64,000 bases of DNA from Pseudomonadota bacterium (lineage in GTDB: Bacteria > Pseudomonadota > Gammaproteobacteria > Eutrophobiales > Eutrophobiaceae): positions 124,001 through 188,000 of the forward strand of contig JABFGI010000001.1 in assembly GCA_013112535.1 (NCBI GenBank). The letters run 5' to 3'. Each line of letters starts with the position of its first letter. The first letter of the stretch is position 1. Shown here piece by piece: positions 27,865 to 36,450 of this stretch. The notes beneath the pieces were generated by a model. The model was not told where the DNA came from, did not search any database, and saw only the letters and a program-made list of their open reading frames with translations. The position numbers were made by a program, and so were the translations under genes.

Positions 27865-27926
27865 GTCATGCCCGCGCACGCGGGTATCCGCAAATTATAC
27901 TGGGTTTCCGCCTGCGCGGGAACGAC
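27865..27926. repeat. Composite REP-like element between rnr and rlmB
   Basis: Two GC-rich arms face each other: GTCATGCCCGCGCACGCGGG at the left and TTTCCGCCTGCGCGGGAACGAC-like sequence at the right, with a 20-base AT-rich centre. The arms belong to the same family as the single palindrome at 1351-1376. Such inverted arrays are non-coding, mobile-like repeats in proteobacteria. It could fold as one long hairpin in the rnr-rlmB transcript. Confidence 0.75.
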
Positions 27927-27964
27927 ATGTTAATGAGATAGCAAAGATCATAGGTATTATTTAT

Positions 27965-28717
27965 ATGGCTAAACGAACAGAACAAATTTTTGGCATTCAT
28001 GCTGTGAATCAGATGTTGGAATCATCGCCCGACAGAATTATTAATGCCTGGATTCAGGAAGCGATTAATTCTGATTCCGTACGTGCGATTCATGATGAGA
28101 TGAACAAATTAGGTTTAGCTGTGCAAACGACGCCAAGAACAACCATGAGTCGTATGACAAAAAACGCAAATCATCAGGGTGTGATCATTGAAGTGAAACC
28201 GGCAAAGAAAAAAACAGACAATGATCTGGATGTAATATTGGAGGCCAATAAAGACAACAATCCGTTATATTTGATTCTCGATTCAGTACAGGACCCTCAT
28301 AACTTAGGTGCCTGTATCCGGACGGCCGATGCAGCGGCGGTTACTGCTATTATTATTCCCAAAGATCGTTCCGCCAGTGTTAATGAAACTGTGCGAAAGG
28401 TAGCAAGTGGAGCGGTTGAAAATGTAACGGTGATTTCCGTTGTCAATCTGGTGCGAGCTATAAAGAAAATTAAAGAATCGGGTGTTTGGGTTGTCGGTGC
28501 GGATGGCGTGGCTGAAGAGTCAATCTATGATATGAACCTGACTGTCCCGACGGCCATCATTATGGGAGGTGAAGGTAAGGGTATGCGCGAATCCGTTATG
28601 AAAGAATGTGATTTTGTGGCTGCTTTACCCATTCTAGGACGAATAGAAAGCTTGAATGTGTCCGTTGCAACAGGTGTCATTTTGTACGAGGTTTTGCGTC
28701 AAAGAAGTATCAAATAG
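27965..28717 (+). CDS. rlmB: 23S rRNA (guanosine(2251)-2'-O)-methyltransferase RlmB
   Basis: RlmB methylates the ribose of G2251 in the peptidyl-transferase P loop. The 250-aa SPOUT-class protein has the N-terminal substrate-binding domain (IFGIHAVNQMLE) and the knot motifs ILDSVQDPHNLGACIRTADAA, IIMGGEGKGMRESV and LPILGRIESLNVSVATGVILYE. It follows rnr and ends in a strong hairpin. Confidence 0.97.
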   Translation: MAKRTEQIFGIHAVNQMLESSPDRIINAWIQEAINSDSVRAIHDEMNKLGLAVQTTPRTTMSRMTKNANHQGVIIEVKPAKKKTDNDLDVILEANKDNNPLYLILDSVQDPHNLGACIRTADAAAVTAIIIPKDRSASVNETVRKVASGAVENVTVISVVNLVRAIKKIKESGVWVVGADGVAEESIYDMNLTVPTAIIMGGEGKGMRESVMKECDFVAALPILGRIESLNVSVATGVILYEVLRQRSIK

Positions 28718-28718
28718 T

Positions 28719-28750
28719 TATATTTCCTGATTTAAATTGCAGGAAATATA
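28719..28750 (+). terminator. Stem-loop terminator after rlmB
   Basis: TATATTTCCTG pairs perfectly with CAGGAAATATA (11 bp) across a 10-base loop and is followed by CTTTTC. It starts 2 bases after the rlmB stop and separates rlmB from the ribosomal protein operon. Confidence 0.65.
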
Positions 28751-28800
28751 CTTTTCGGCTCGATTTATCGCTATTTTTGCATTTTTAGTTCGATGACGCG

Positions 28801-28893
28801 TTGCAGTCAGCATTTCAATCCTTTAGAATTCGCGCCACTTTATCCTTGCTTCACTCTGAAATACGGGGAAGCTTTAATCCAAGAGGAATTATA
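28801..28893 (+). promoter_or_regulatory. rpsF leader, candidate S6:S18-binding RNA
   Basis: The bases before rpsF can form GCTTC (28848-28852) / GAAGC (28868-28872) around a loop with ACGGG. An autoregulatory RNA bound by the S6-S18 complex is known upstream of rpsF in many bacteria. I can only see a hairpin with a CGGGG segment in the right place and cannot confirm the consensus. Confidence 0.25.
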
Positions 28894-29364
28894 ATGCGAC
28901 ACTACGAAATTGTGTTTCTGGTTCATCCTGACCAGAGCGAACAAGTCCCTGCGATGATCGATCGCTATAAAGAAATGATCACTGGTAACGAGGGCAAAAT
29001 CCATCGTCTAGAAGACTGGGGTCGTCGTCTTCTGGCTTACCCCATTAACAAAATTCACAAAGCACATTACGTTCTAATGAACATTGAGTGTAACGCTGAT
29101 TCTTTGAAAGAGTTAACTGACGCATTTCGTTATAACGATGCGGTTATCCGTAATCTGGTGGTGAAGAAAGACGAAGCTGTCACCGGCGACTCTCCATTGA
29201 TTAAAATCAAGGAAGAAGAGGCTAAATCAGCACCAAGAGCAACTGAAGAAACCAAGCCTGCCGCTGAAGCAACACCAGAACCCGCTGCAGCTGAAGAAGC
29301 TGTTAAAGAACCTGTTCAGGAATCAGAAGAAGCTTCTGAAACGCCTGAAACTGTAGAAGAATAA
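28894..29364 (+). CDS. rpsF: Small ribosomal subunit protein bS6
   Basis: S6 binds 16S rRNA together with S18. The 156-aa protein begins [18 protein letters not shown] and has the ferredoxin-like core to about residue 100 ([19 protein letters not shown]). A Glu/Ala/Pro-rich acidic tail follows, longer than the Escherichia coli tail. ATG 28894 is chosen because AAGAGGA lies just upstream and relatives begin here; a longer frame upstream is not supported. rpsR starts 14 bases later with no priB between them. Confidence 0.97.
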   Translation: MRHYEIVFLVHPDQSEQVPAMIDRYKEMITGNEGKIHRLEDWGRRLLAYPINKIHKAHYVLMNIECNADSLKELTDAFRYNDAVIRNLVVKKDEAVTGDSPLIKIKEEEAKSAPRATEETKPAAEATPEPAAAEEAVKEPVQESEEASETPETVEE

Positions 29365-29378
29365 GAGAGGATTAAAAA

Positions 29379-29603
29379 ATGGCTCGTTATTTCAAACGTA
29401 AAAGATTTTGTCGTTTTACTGCAGACGGTGTGATTGAAATTGATTACAAAGATATCAATACACTAAAAAATTATGTTTCTGAATCAGGAAAAATTGTTCC
29501 AAGCCGGATTTCAGGAACCAATGCCCGTTATCAAAGACAGTTATCGACGGCTATCAAGCGTGCGCGTTATCTCGCTTTGATTCCTTACTGCGACGCGCAT
29601 TAA
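29379..29603 (+). CDS. rpsR: Small ribosomal subunit protein bS18
   Basis: The 74-aa protein has the typical short S18 sequence with [33 protein letters not shown] and a basic [22 protein letters not shown] end. It contains a single early Cys and no second Cys-containing N-terminal zinc set. It pairs with S6 on the platform of the 30S subunit. A strong hairpin follows 10 bases after the stop. Confidence 0.98.
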   Translation: MARYFKRKRFCRFTADGVIEIDYKDINTLKNYVSESGKIVPSRISGTNARYQRQLSTAIKRARYLALIPYCDAH

Positions 29604-29612
29604 TTAATGGTT

Positions 29613-29718
29613 TAAGTTCATCTATAAAGATGAACTTAGAAAAGTTCTGATACATAGATGGTTGCCATCTGTTGGCGTGTCGGAAAAGCCCGGAAATATG
29701 AATCATAAGACGCGGGCT
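29613..29718 (+). promoter_or_regulatory. Structured spacer between rpsR and rplI
   Basis: Three stems lie in this 162-base gap: an 11-bp perfect stem at 29613-29638 (TAAGTTCATCT, loop ATAA), AGATGG-TTG-CCATCT at about 29657-29671, and AGCCCG/CGGGCT at 29688-29693 and 29713-29718. None has a T-run, so they look less like terminators and more like an mRNA processing or attenuation region ahead of rplI. No reading frame is supported here. Confidence 0.45.
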
Positions 29719-29765
29719 GGAAAAGAATCTGTTATCATAAAACTGTATTGAATTGAGGTAGTCTG

Positions 29766-30224
29766 ATGGAAGTTATCTTGCTTGAAAAAGTGCATAAACT
29801 CGGGGCTTTAGGCGATCGAGTCAACGTAAAGCCTGGTTTTGGTAGAAATTACCTGATCCCCAGTGGCAAAGCAGTCTCTGCAACGACTGATAATATTGCC
29901 AAGTTTGATGCTCGTAGAGCAGAACTGGAAAAACAACAACAGGAAGCTATCGCTGAAGCAACAGCACGAGCTGATAAGCTGAATGCGCTCAATGTTTCTA
30001 TCGCGCGTAAAGCGGGCGAAGAAGGAAAGTTGTTTGGATCGGTTGGAACAACGGATATCGCCCAAGCAGCAACTGAGGCGGGTGCTGAATTATCAAAACA
30101 CGAAATAAGACTACCTGAAGGTCCGATTCGCAGCCTTGGCGAGATTGAACTTGATGTTCAATTACATGCTGACGTAACGGCGACAATTAAGGTCAATGTT
30201 GTTGCGGAAGAAGAAAACGCTTAA
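29766..30224 (+). CDS. rplI: Large ribosomal subunit protein bL9
   Basis: The 152-aa protein has the N-terminal L9 signature ([36 protein letters not shown]), a long central helix (about residues 45-75) and a C-terminal RNA-binding domain with [13 protein letters not shown]. Length is standard. It is separated from rpsR by a 162-base structured spacer and has a GAGG ribosome site. Confidence 0.98.
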   Translation: MEVILLEKVHKLGALGDRVNVKPGFGRNYLIPSGKAVSATTDNIAKFDARRAELEKQQQEAIAEATARADKLNALNVSIARKAGEEGKLFGSVGTTDIAQAATEAGAELSKHEIRLPEGPIRSLGEIELDVQLHADVTATIKVNVVAEEENA

Positions 30225-30335
30225 TTTTCTGAATACCGGTAATAGCATTATTATTTAGTTTTCTGGATAGCCTGTTTTTCTAGCAAGGGGCAGGCGTTCT
30301 GAATTTTGGGTTGATTCTCAACTCAGGAGAATTTG

Positions 30336-31739
30336 ATGCAGGAACCGGTACATACATCTTTCTCTCATGATGCTGAAACAGCAGCATTAAAAATACCACC
30401 TCATTCTATTGAAGCCGAACAGGCTGTTCTTGGTGGTGCCTTTCTCGACAAAGAAGCCTGGGATAAAGTCATCGAACGTGTACGTGAAGAAGACTTCTAT
30501 CGTAAAGATCACCGTACTATTTTCCGTGCCATTAGCCAACTGAGTGAAGAAGGCGAGCCCTATGATATTGTTACCGTTGCTGAATGGTTAGAGAATCATC
30601 AGTTACTTGAAGAGGCTGGCGGTATGCGTAATCTTGCCGCTCTGGCCGAAAATACACCGAGCGCCAGTAATATAAGCGCTTATGCGGATATTGTCCGCAA
30701 ACGTTCTATCCTCAGGCAGTTAATTTCTGCGACCACCGACATCAATGACACGGTATTTAACCCACAAGGACGAACCAGCGAACAGATCCTGGAATACGCG
30801 GAACAAACCGTGTTTGAAATTGCAGAAAGAGAAAACCAGGGTAGGAAAAGTTATCACGATATTAAAGAGTATTTAAAAGGCGCACTGGAAAGAATTGATG
30901 AGCTTTTTCATAAAGACAGTCCTATAACCGGTATTGCGACAGGTTATGATGATTTGGATATGAAGACTGCCGGTTTTCAACGTTCCGATTTAATTATTGT
31001 TGCCGGAAGACCCTCAATGGGAAAGACTGCCTTCGCTATCAATGTTGCCGAGAATGCGGCAATCAAAGGTAAAGATAGTGTCGCTATCTTCAGCATGGAA
31101 ATGCCAGGTGAACAACTGGCAATGAGAATGATGTCTTCATTAGGTCGTATAGATCAACATAAGATCCGAACCGGAAAACTGGATGATGAAGATTGGCCCA
31201 GACTTACTTCATCAGTCAGTATCTTGCAAGAATCCAGAATGTTTATTGATGATACGCCTGCTTTAACGCCTTCTGAACTTAGAGCACGTTGTCGTCGTAT
31301 TTCACGTGAACATGGCCTCGACCTTGTTGTTGTCGATTATTTACAATTAATGCAAGTTGCAGGAACGAGCGAAAATCGTGCAACTGAAATTTCTGAAATT
31401 TCGCGTTCATTAAAAGCAATGGCAAAAGAACTTAGTGTTCCGGTGATTGCTTTATCTCAGTTAAATCGTAGTCTTGAACAACGGCAGGATAAACGACCGG
31501 TGATGTCTGATTTGCGTGAATCAGGTGCGATTGAACAGGACGCGGACGTTATTCTCTTTATTTATCGCGATGAAGTTTATGATGAAGAGAGTGTTGATAA
31601 AGGTCTGGCCGAAATTATAATCGGCAAACAACGTAATGGACCTATTGGAAAAGTGAAATTGGCTTTCCGAGGTCAATACACACGTTTTGAAAATTACGTA
31701 GAAGAATATTCTCTTCCTCCATCCGGGTTTTCTGAATGA
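30336..31739 (+). CDS. dnaB: Replicative DNA helicase DnaB
   Basis: DnaB unwinds DNA at the replication fork as a hexamer. The 467-aa protein has the N-terminal helical domain (PPHSIEAEQAVLGGAFLD), a linker, and the RecA-like domain with Walker A GRPSMGKTAF, VVVDYLQLMQ and the C-terminal LSQLNRSLEQR. ATG 30336 with AGGAGA 6 bases upstream is preferred over a TTG 3 bases earlier. There is no intein. Its stop overlaps the alr start by 4 bases. Confidence 0.97.
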   Translation: MQEPVHTSFSHDAETAALKIPPHSIEAEQAVLGGAFLDKEAWDKVIERVREEDFYRKDHRTIFRAISQLSEEGEPYDIVTVAEWLENHQLLEEAGGMRNLAALAENTPSASNISAYADIVRKRSILRQLISATTDINDTVFNPQGRTSEQILEYAEQTVFEIAERENQGRKSYHDIKEYLKGALERIDELFHKDSPITGIATGYDDLDMKTAGFQRSDLIIVAGRPSMGKTAFAINVAENAAIKGKDSVAIFSMEMPGEQLAMRMMSSLGRIDQHKIRTGKLDDEDWPRLTSSVSILQESRMFIDDTPALTPSELRARCRRISREHGLDLVVVDYLQLMQVAGTSENRATEISEISRSLKAMAKELSVPVIALSQLNRSLEQRQDKRPVMSDLRESGAIEQDADVILFIYRDEVYDEESVDKGLAEIIIGKQRNGPIGKVKLAFRGQYTRFENYVEEYSLPPSGFSE

Positions 31740-32815
31740 CACGACCATCAAGGGTAGTCATTGATAAACAGGCTCTAAAACACAATCTCCAACGGGTAAG
31801 GGAGTACGCTCCAAAATCAAAAGTAATGGCCATTATTAAAGCCGATGCTTATGGTCATGGATTAGCTAGAGTCGCTCAAACACTGAACAATGCAGATGCT
31901 TTTGGCGTTGCCTGTCTTGAAGAAGCAGAAGAACTAAGAGCGGCTAATGTAAAAAATACTATTGTCTTACTTGAAGGTCCACATAAATCCATCGATCTTT
32001 CCCGTATAGCTGAACTTCATTTAGATGTTGTCGTCCATAACGAATCTCAATTGGAAATGTTAGAGCAAGCAACGCTTGATAAAGCATTACAAGTATGGAT
32101 AAAAATTGATACAGGCATGCATCGACTAGGGTTTCCGATTGATAAAGCAGATGAAGTATTGAAACGAATTAAAAATTGTACCAACGTAAAACAAACACCA
32201 AAATTAATGACACACTTTGCTACTGCTAATGAACAGGCTAATCTGTTGACTAAAAATCAATTAAAACGATTTAATCTGTTTTGTGAAGAATTAGATTATG
32301 AAAAAACAATGGCTAATTCTGCCGCAGTTATTAATTTCCCTGAGACACATGCCGACTGGATTCGCCCCGGTTTGATGCTTTACGGTGTTTCACCGATGAA
32401 AGAAGGAAGCGCAAGTGACCATGGTTTAAAACCGGTAATGACTCTTGAGTCAGAAATTATCTCTGTACAGCATTTATCTAAAGGTGACTCTGTTGGTTAT
32501 GGTGCAACCTGGTGTTGCCCGGAAGATATGCCTGTTGGTGTAATTGCTGCCGGTTATGGTGATGGTTTTCCAAGGCATGCAAAATCAGGCACCCCAATTC
32601 TGGTTAACGATGTACGTTGCTCATTAATCGGACGAGCTTCAATGGATATGTTAACCGTTGATTTACGCAATCAACCCGATGCAAAAATTGGTGATAAAGT
32701 TGTTTTGTGGGGAGAATCATTACCGATAGAAGAAATCGCTCAGTATGCTGACACCATCCCTTATGAATTAATGTGCGGTGTACATAAGCGTTTGGGTTTT
32801 GTAGAACGTGGCTAA
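31736..32815 (+). CDS. alr: Alanine racemase
   Basis: Alr makes D-alanine for peptidoglycan using pyridoxal phosphate. The 359-aa protein has the PLP-lysine segment AIIKADAYGHG, the IDTGMHRLGFP loop, and GYGDGFPRHAKSG with the catalytic Tyr region, plus GRASMDMLTVDL. It overlaps dnaB by the ATGA junction, so the two are coupled, an order common in gammaproteobacteria (dnaB-alr-radA). Confidence 0.97.
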   Translation: MTRPSRVVIDKQALKHNLQRVREYAPKSKVMAIIKADAYGHGLARVAQTLNNADAFGVACLEEAEELRAANVKNTIVLLEGPHKSIDLSRIAELHLDVVVHNESQLEMLEQATLDKALQVWIKIDTGMHRLGFPIDKADEVLKRIKNCTNVKQTPKLMTHFATANEQANLLTKNQLKRFNLFCEELDYEKTMANSAAVINFPETHADWIRPGLMLYGVSPMKEGSASDHGLKPVMTLESEIISVQHLSKGDSVGYGATWCCPEDMPVGVIAAGYGDGFPRHAKSGTPILVNDVRCSLIGRASMDMLTVDLRNQPDAKIGDKVVLWGESLPIEEIAQYADTIPYELMCGVHKRLGFVERG

Positions 32816-32854
32816 GCATGTGCTCTTTATTGTCTTTTTTCGCGATTACTTCGT

Positions 32855-32902
32855 CAGAACTGTACTCGAATCCTCATGTATTTCATATACACTCCGGTTC
32901 TG
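32855..32902 (+). other. Inverted repeat between alr and radA
   Basis: CAGAAC (32855-32860) and GTTCTG (32897-32902) flank a 36-base stretch in the 149-base gap. There is no T-run and no reading frame, and the surrounding words look like a non-coding repeat. I cannot say what it does. Confidence 0.25.
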
Positions 32903-32964
32903 CGTGCGATTCTTGCTCGTACTCACAAAAAAATACTAATAAATAGACATATGCTAAATAATTA

Positions 32965-34332
32965 ATGAAATCTAAAACGAAATTTCAGTGTAATGATTGC
33001 GGTGCTGAAACGCCAAAGTGGGTAGGACAGTGTCCGGATTGCATGGCATGGAACACATTGCAAGAAACGGTTGTTGAGAAAAAACCATCTTCTAATGTTA
33101 GCCGGTTTCGTGAACATCTGGCCGGTCCTTCAGAAGTTTGTTCATTAGGTGATGTCGATGCCAGCGAAACACCACGACAGGAAACCGGTTTAGCGGAACT
33201 GGATCGTGTTATGGGTGGTGGCCTGGTTAAAGGTTCTGTTACTTTAATTGGTGGTGATCCAGGGATTGGTAAATCAACATTGTTATTACAAACATTGTCC
33301 AGCCTCGATAATTCAAAAATACAAAGTTTATATGTCACGGGTGAAGAATCGGCACAACAAGTTGGTTTACGTGGTCAACGTTTAGGTTTGTCTTTAAATT
33401 CATTGAGGATACTTACTGAAAACCATCTTGAACGAATTCTAAATGTTGCTAATAAAGAGCAAGCGAGAGTTATTGTTATCGATTCAATACAAACTGTTTA
33501 CAGTGATATGTTGCAATCTGCTCCCGGTGCCGTGGCGCAAGTCAGGGAATGTGCTGCGCAACTTGTTCGTTTTGCCAAGCAAACAAATACCGCACTTTTT
33601 TTAGTCGGCCATGTGACCAAAGAAGGCGCTTTAGCCGGGCCTCGCGTATTGGAACATATGGTTGATACCGTGCTTTACTTTGAAGGTGATAGCGGCAGCC
33701 GTTATCGTGTTGTACGTACTGTCAAAAATCGTTATGGCGCAGTTAATGAACTCGGTATCTTTGCCATGACGGATAAAGGGCTAAGAGAAGTGTCTAATCC
33801 ATCGGCAATCTTTCTATCTCGTCATGATGAACATGTTTCAGGTAGTGCCATTATGGTTACAAGAGAAGGTACTCGCCCAATGTTAGTTGAAGTGCAGGCA
33901 TTAGTAGATCAATCTCATTTGGGTAATCCTCGGCGTGTAGCGCTTGGTTTAGAACAAAATCGATTAGCGATGTTACTAGCTGTGTTGAATCGTCATGTCG
34001 GACTTTCTATGGGCGATCAGGATGTTTTTATAAATGTTGTTGGTGGTATGCGTATTACCGAAACAGCAGCAGATCTACCTTTATTACTCGCAATCGTTTC
34101 AAGTTTTAAAAACAAACCCTTGCCAAATGATATGGTAATGTTTGGTGAAATAGGTCTGTCCGGTGAAATACGCCCTGTACAAAACGGTATTGAAAGATTA
34201 AATGAGGCGGCAAAGCATGGTTTTAAACAAGCCTTGATTCCATTTGCAAATAAACCTAAAGAAATAGCCTTCGAAATCAATGTTCAGACCGTCACACACA
34301 TATCGCAAGTAATGGAAAAAGTTGGTCTATAA
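32965..34332 (+). CDS. radA: DNA repair protein RadA
   Basis: RadA promotes branch migration in recombinational repair. The 455-aa protein has an N-terminal zinc finger (CNDCGAETPKWVGQCPDC), a RecA-like ATPase with Walker A GGDPGIGKST, the RadA signature as KNRYG (most relatives read KNRFG), and a C-terminal Lon-protease-like domain (FINVVGGMRITETAADL). It follows alr after a 149-base non-coding gap. Confidence 0.97.
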   Translation: MKSKTKFQCNDCGAETPKWVGQCPDCMAWNTLQETVVEKKPSSNVSRFREHLAGPSEVCSLGDVDASETPRQETGLAELDRVMGGGLVKGSVTLIGGDPGIGKSTLLLQTLSSLDNSKIQSLYVTGEESAQQVGLRGQRLGLSLNSLRILTENHLERILNVANKEQARVIVIDSIQTVYSDMLQSAPGAVAQVRECAAQLVRFAKQTNTALFLVGHVTKEGALAGPRVLEHMVDTVLYFEGDSGSRYRVVRTVKNRYGAVNELGIFAMTDKGLREVSNPSAIFLSRHDEHVSGSAIMVTREGTRPMLVEVQALVDQSHLGNPRRVALGLEQNRLAMLLAVLNRHVGLSMGDQDVFINVVGGMRITETAADLPLLLAIVSSFKNKPLPNDMVMFGEIGLSGEIRPVQNGIERLNEAAKHGFKQALIPFANKPKEIAFEINVQTVTHISQVMEKVGL

Positions 34333-34460
34333 TTATTAAGTTGACCTTCTCGACAATAAGAGTCCGTGTGTTTTTACAAATACTTGGGAACAGATGAATA
34401 ACGACCCAGAGTGCTAATCTCGTAATTAAAAGAGACACCGACATACTCCGAATTTTTTGT

Positions 34461-34498
34461 TTGCTAAATAGTATCTACTTAAATAGCAAGACTTTTTT
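34461..34498 (+). terminator. Terminator-like hairpin after radA
   Basis: TTGCTA (34461-34466) pairs with TAGCAA (34484-34489), with an inner AGTA/TACT pairing, and is followed by GACTTTTTT. It lies 128 bases after radA, before a convergent gene, so it could end radA transcription. The rest of 34333-34540 shows no gene. Confidence 0.45.
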
Positions 34499-34540
34499 CT
34501 ACATATTAAACATTTAATAGAAAGGAATTATTATTCGATG

Positions 34541-34972
34541 TTAATTATACCTTGATGCAAATATTTTTCGGTCTACTTTATTAGCACCTTCTACACACTC
34601 ACCTCTTACATAAGCTTCTTTTCTATTCATTGAGTTACCTAGTTTGATATAACCTTCCCGACAAAAACCCGTTTCAGTCAGTTTTGTTAATAAACCTTGT
34701 TCGATTCTTTCCATAAATTTTCCATCACGGGAACCGTGTCTTGGAGTGCCTCCATCTGGACCATGACCAACGGGTGGCATGCCTCGTCCTCCTTGTTCGG
34801 TACCACCCAGTGATACAGTATAAGTAAATATTTTGAGTCCACTTGGCGTAATTGTCGTTAGTAATTCTTCTTTCATCGGCGGTGGTTCTCTGTCTGGACC
34901 ACGATGATTTCCTGCACATGCTGTTAAACTACAGGCGAGTAAGGTAATAGTGATTAATTTAAATTGTTTCAT
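34541..34972 (-). CDS. Predicted small lipoprotein
   Basis: The 143-aa protein has a lipoprotein signal with LTAC at residues 16-19, so Cys19 would be lipidated. The mature part has an Arg/Pro/Gly/His-rich middle (GGRGMPPVGHGPDGG) and a C-terminal half with two Cys (GFCREGYI, RGECVEG) that could form a disulfide. I do not recognise a family. It lies 111 bases after a Spy-like gene on the same strand and may belong to the envelope-stress module. Confidence 0.65.
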   Translation of the reverse strand: MKQFKLITITLLACSLTACAGNHRGPDREPPPMKEELLTTITPSGLKIFTYTVSLGGTEQGGRGMPPVGHGPDGGTPRHGSRDGKFMERIEQGLLTKLTETGFCREGYIKLGNSMNRKEAYVRGECVEGANKVDRKIFASRYN

Positions 34973-35083
34973 TATTTTTTAATATTTATCATTTGAAAAA
35001 AGCCTTGTAGCAACATATGTTCAACTAAGTTTCGGGGAGGAAGGTCGAGTATGTTTTTTAGCTACAAGGCAAATTATTAATTA

Positions 35084-35620
35084 TTAAGCGTTACCTTCTG
35101 AATCTTTTTTCATTCTTTTCTGATGACGTTTTTCAAACATTTTCTGAATTTTGCTTTTTTGATCATCAGTCAGGTTTGAATGAATCTCATGTTTTGCTTT
35201 CGCTTTCAGTACAATCATTTTTACCATTAAGTCAGCATTCTGTTGCGCTTGTTTGTTAATAGCGGCTTCGTCAAAGTTATCTTGCTTGACGAGTTTTCTT
35301 TCCGCTTTTTTGCCTTCTCTCATTTGTTCCTGTAACTGTTTCAGTTCAGGATTGTACTGATCGATAACCTGACTAATTGATGTTTTTTGATCTTCAGTCA
35401 AATCCAGTTTTTTATCGAGCATGTCCCGTACATGGCTTAAGTCTTTTCCATGTCGCTTATGACCATCACGTTTTTTGTTACATTGCTTAGGTCTATCCCG
35501 GTCTGACTGATCATCATCAGCAAAGCTGTTGGCTGACATCAGGCTTAATCCCAGCATCACTGCTCCGATGAGGGTAAGAACGCGTGTTGATGTAGATGAA
35601 TTTAAAATTGATTTTTTCAT
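35084..35620 (-). CDS. Spy/CpxP family periplasmic protein
   Basis: The 178-aa protein has a signal peptide (about residues 1-34) and two LTxxQ motifs, LDLTEDQKTSI and SNLTDDQKSKI, which define the Spy/CpxP family. Between them is a basic helical segment. A Asp/Arg/Lys/His-rich stretch follows the signal (DRDRPKQCNKKRDGHKRHGK). Family members are chaperones or dampers of CpxA-type sensors. It lies downstream of a CpxR-like regulator and a sensor kinase on the same strand, so autoregulation is plausible. Confidence 0.85.
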   Translation of the reverse strand: MKKSILNSSTSTRVLTLIGAVMLGLSLMSANSFADDDQSDRDRPKQCNKKRDGHKRHGKDLSHVRDMLDKKLDLTEDQKTSISQVIDQYNPELKQLQEQMREGKKAERKLVKQDNFDEAAINKQAQQNADLMVKMIVLKAKAKHEIHSNLTDDQKSKIQKMFEKRHQKRMKKDSEGNA

Positions 35621-35647
35621 GTTTTTCTCCTGAATTCTTTTATCTAA

Positions 35648-35661
35648 TGTTCTTATGAACA
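35648..35661 (-). promoter_or_regulatory. Palindrome in the spy-like leader
   Basis: TGTTC-TTAT-GAACA is a perfect 14-bp palindrome 27 bases before the Spy-like start. It could be an operator or a short leader hairpin. Confidence 0.35.
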
Positions 35662-35728
35662 GTTTCTATTAAGTCAGGGGAAAGTATGGAAGGGAATTGT
35701 GGAAGAAATATGAAGCAATTATGAATCA

Positions 35729-35756
35729 AATTTGACCTTTTTCAGGCTAATTTGAC
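35729..35756 (-). promoter_or_regulatory. Direct repeats before the Spy-like gene
   Basis: The minus strand carries two copies of GTCAAATT with 12 bases between them (starts 20 bp apart, two helical turns). CpxR boxes are paired GTAAA repeats, so a related OmpR-family regulator could bind here. The site lies about 110-135 bases upstream of the Spy-like start and directly after the regulator stop codon. The binder is inferred. Confidence 0.45.
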
Positions 35757-35763
35757 ATGGTAT

Positions 35764-36450
35764 TTATTCGAGTTGTTCGTATTTGTACCCCGCGCCATAG
35801 ATGGAATGTATTAGTTCTACATCAGGCAATACTACATCAATTTTTTTACGCAGTTTTTTGATATGGCTGTCAATTGTGCGATCACCCACTACACGATGAT
35901 CAGAATAGATTTGATCCATTAGTTGATTGCGGGAATAAATACGGCCGGGCGAGGAATACAGTTGTTCAAATAACTTATATTCTACAACTGTTAATTCAAT
36001 TTCATTTTCGCCTATTTTAAGTTTATTGCTTTCTGAAATAAGTTTAATAACGTGTGCATCCTGTAGCGGTTCTTTATTAAACCTTCTTAGTACGGCTTTG
36101 ATTCGGGCAACGACTTCACGTGGGCTAAAGGGTTTGCATATATAATCGTCTGCACCGAATTCCAGACCAAGCAGACGATCTACTTCTTCAACACGGGCCG
36201 TTAACATAATGATCGGTATTTCCGAAAACTCACGAATTTCTCGACAAATTGTCATGCCGTCCTTACCGGGTAACATAATGTCGAGTAAGATCAGATCCGG
36301 TTCGAGTTCTTTTACTTTATCAATCACCTGCAAACCATCATCAATTAAAGAAGTTTCATAATTTGCCTGAACAAGGTAATCGCTTAGTAGTTCAGCAATC
36401 GTCGGTTCATCTTCTACAATAAATATTTTCGCCATGATATTGTCCGTCAT
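35764..36450 (-). CDS. OmpR-family response regulator (CpxR/BaeR-like)
   Basis: The 228-aa protein has a receiver domain (IFIVEDEPTIAELL with acidic pocket, LILLDIMLPGKDGMTI with the phospho-Asp, LTARVEE, and the switch Lys in CKPFSPRE) and a C-terminal winged helix (PGRIYSRNQLMDQIY, VDSHIKKLRKKI-like). Its start overlaps the kinase stop in an ATGA junction; an alternative Met is at 36435, where MAKIFIVEDE begins. It likely drives the downstream Spy-like gene. Confidence 0.92.
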   Translation of the reverse strand: MTDNIMAKIFIVEDEPTIAELLSDYLVQANYETSLIDDGLQVIDKVKELEPDLILLDIMLPGKDGMTICREIREFSEIPIIMLTARVEEVDRLLGLEFGADDYICKPFSPREVVARIKAVLRRFNKEPLQDAHVIKLISESNKLKIGENEIELTVVEYKLFEQLYSSPGRIYSRNQLMDQIYSDHRVVGDRTIDSHIKKLRKKIDVVLPDVELIHSIYGAGYKYEQLE

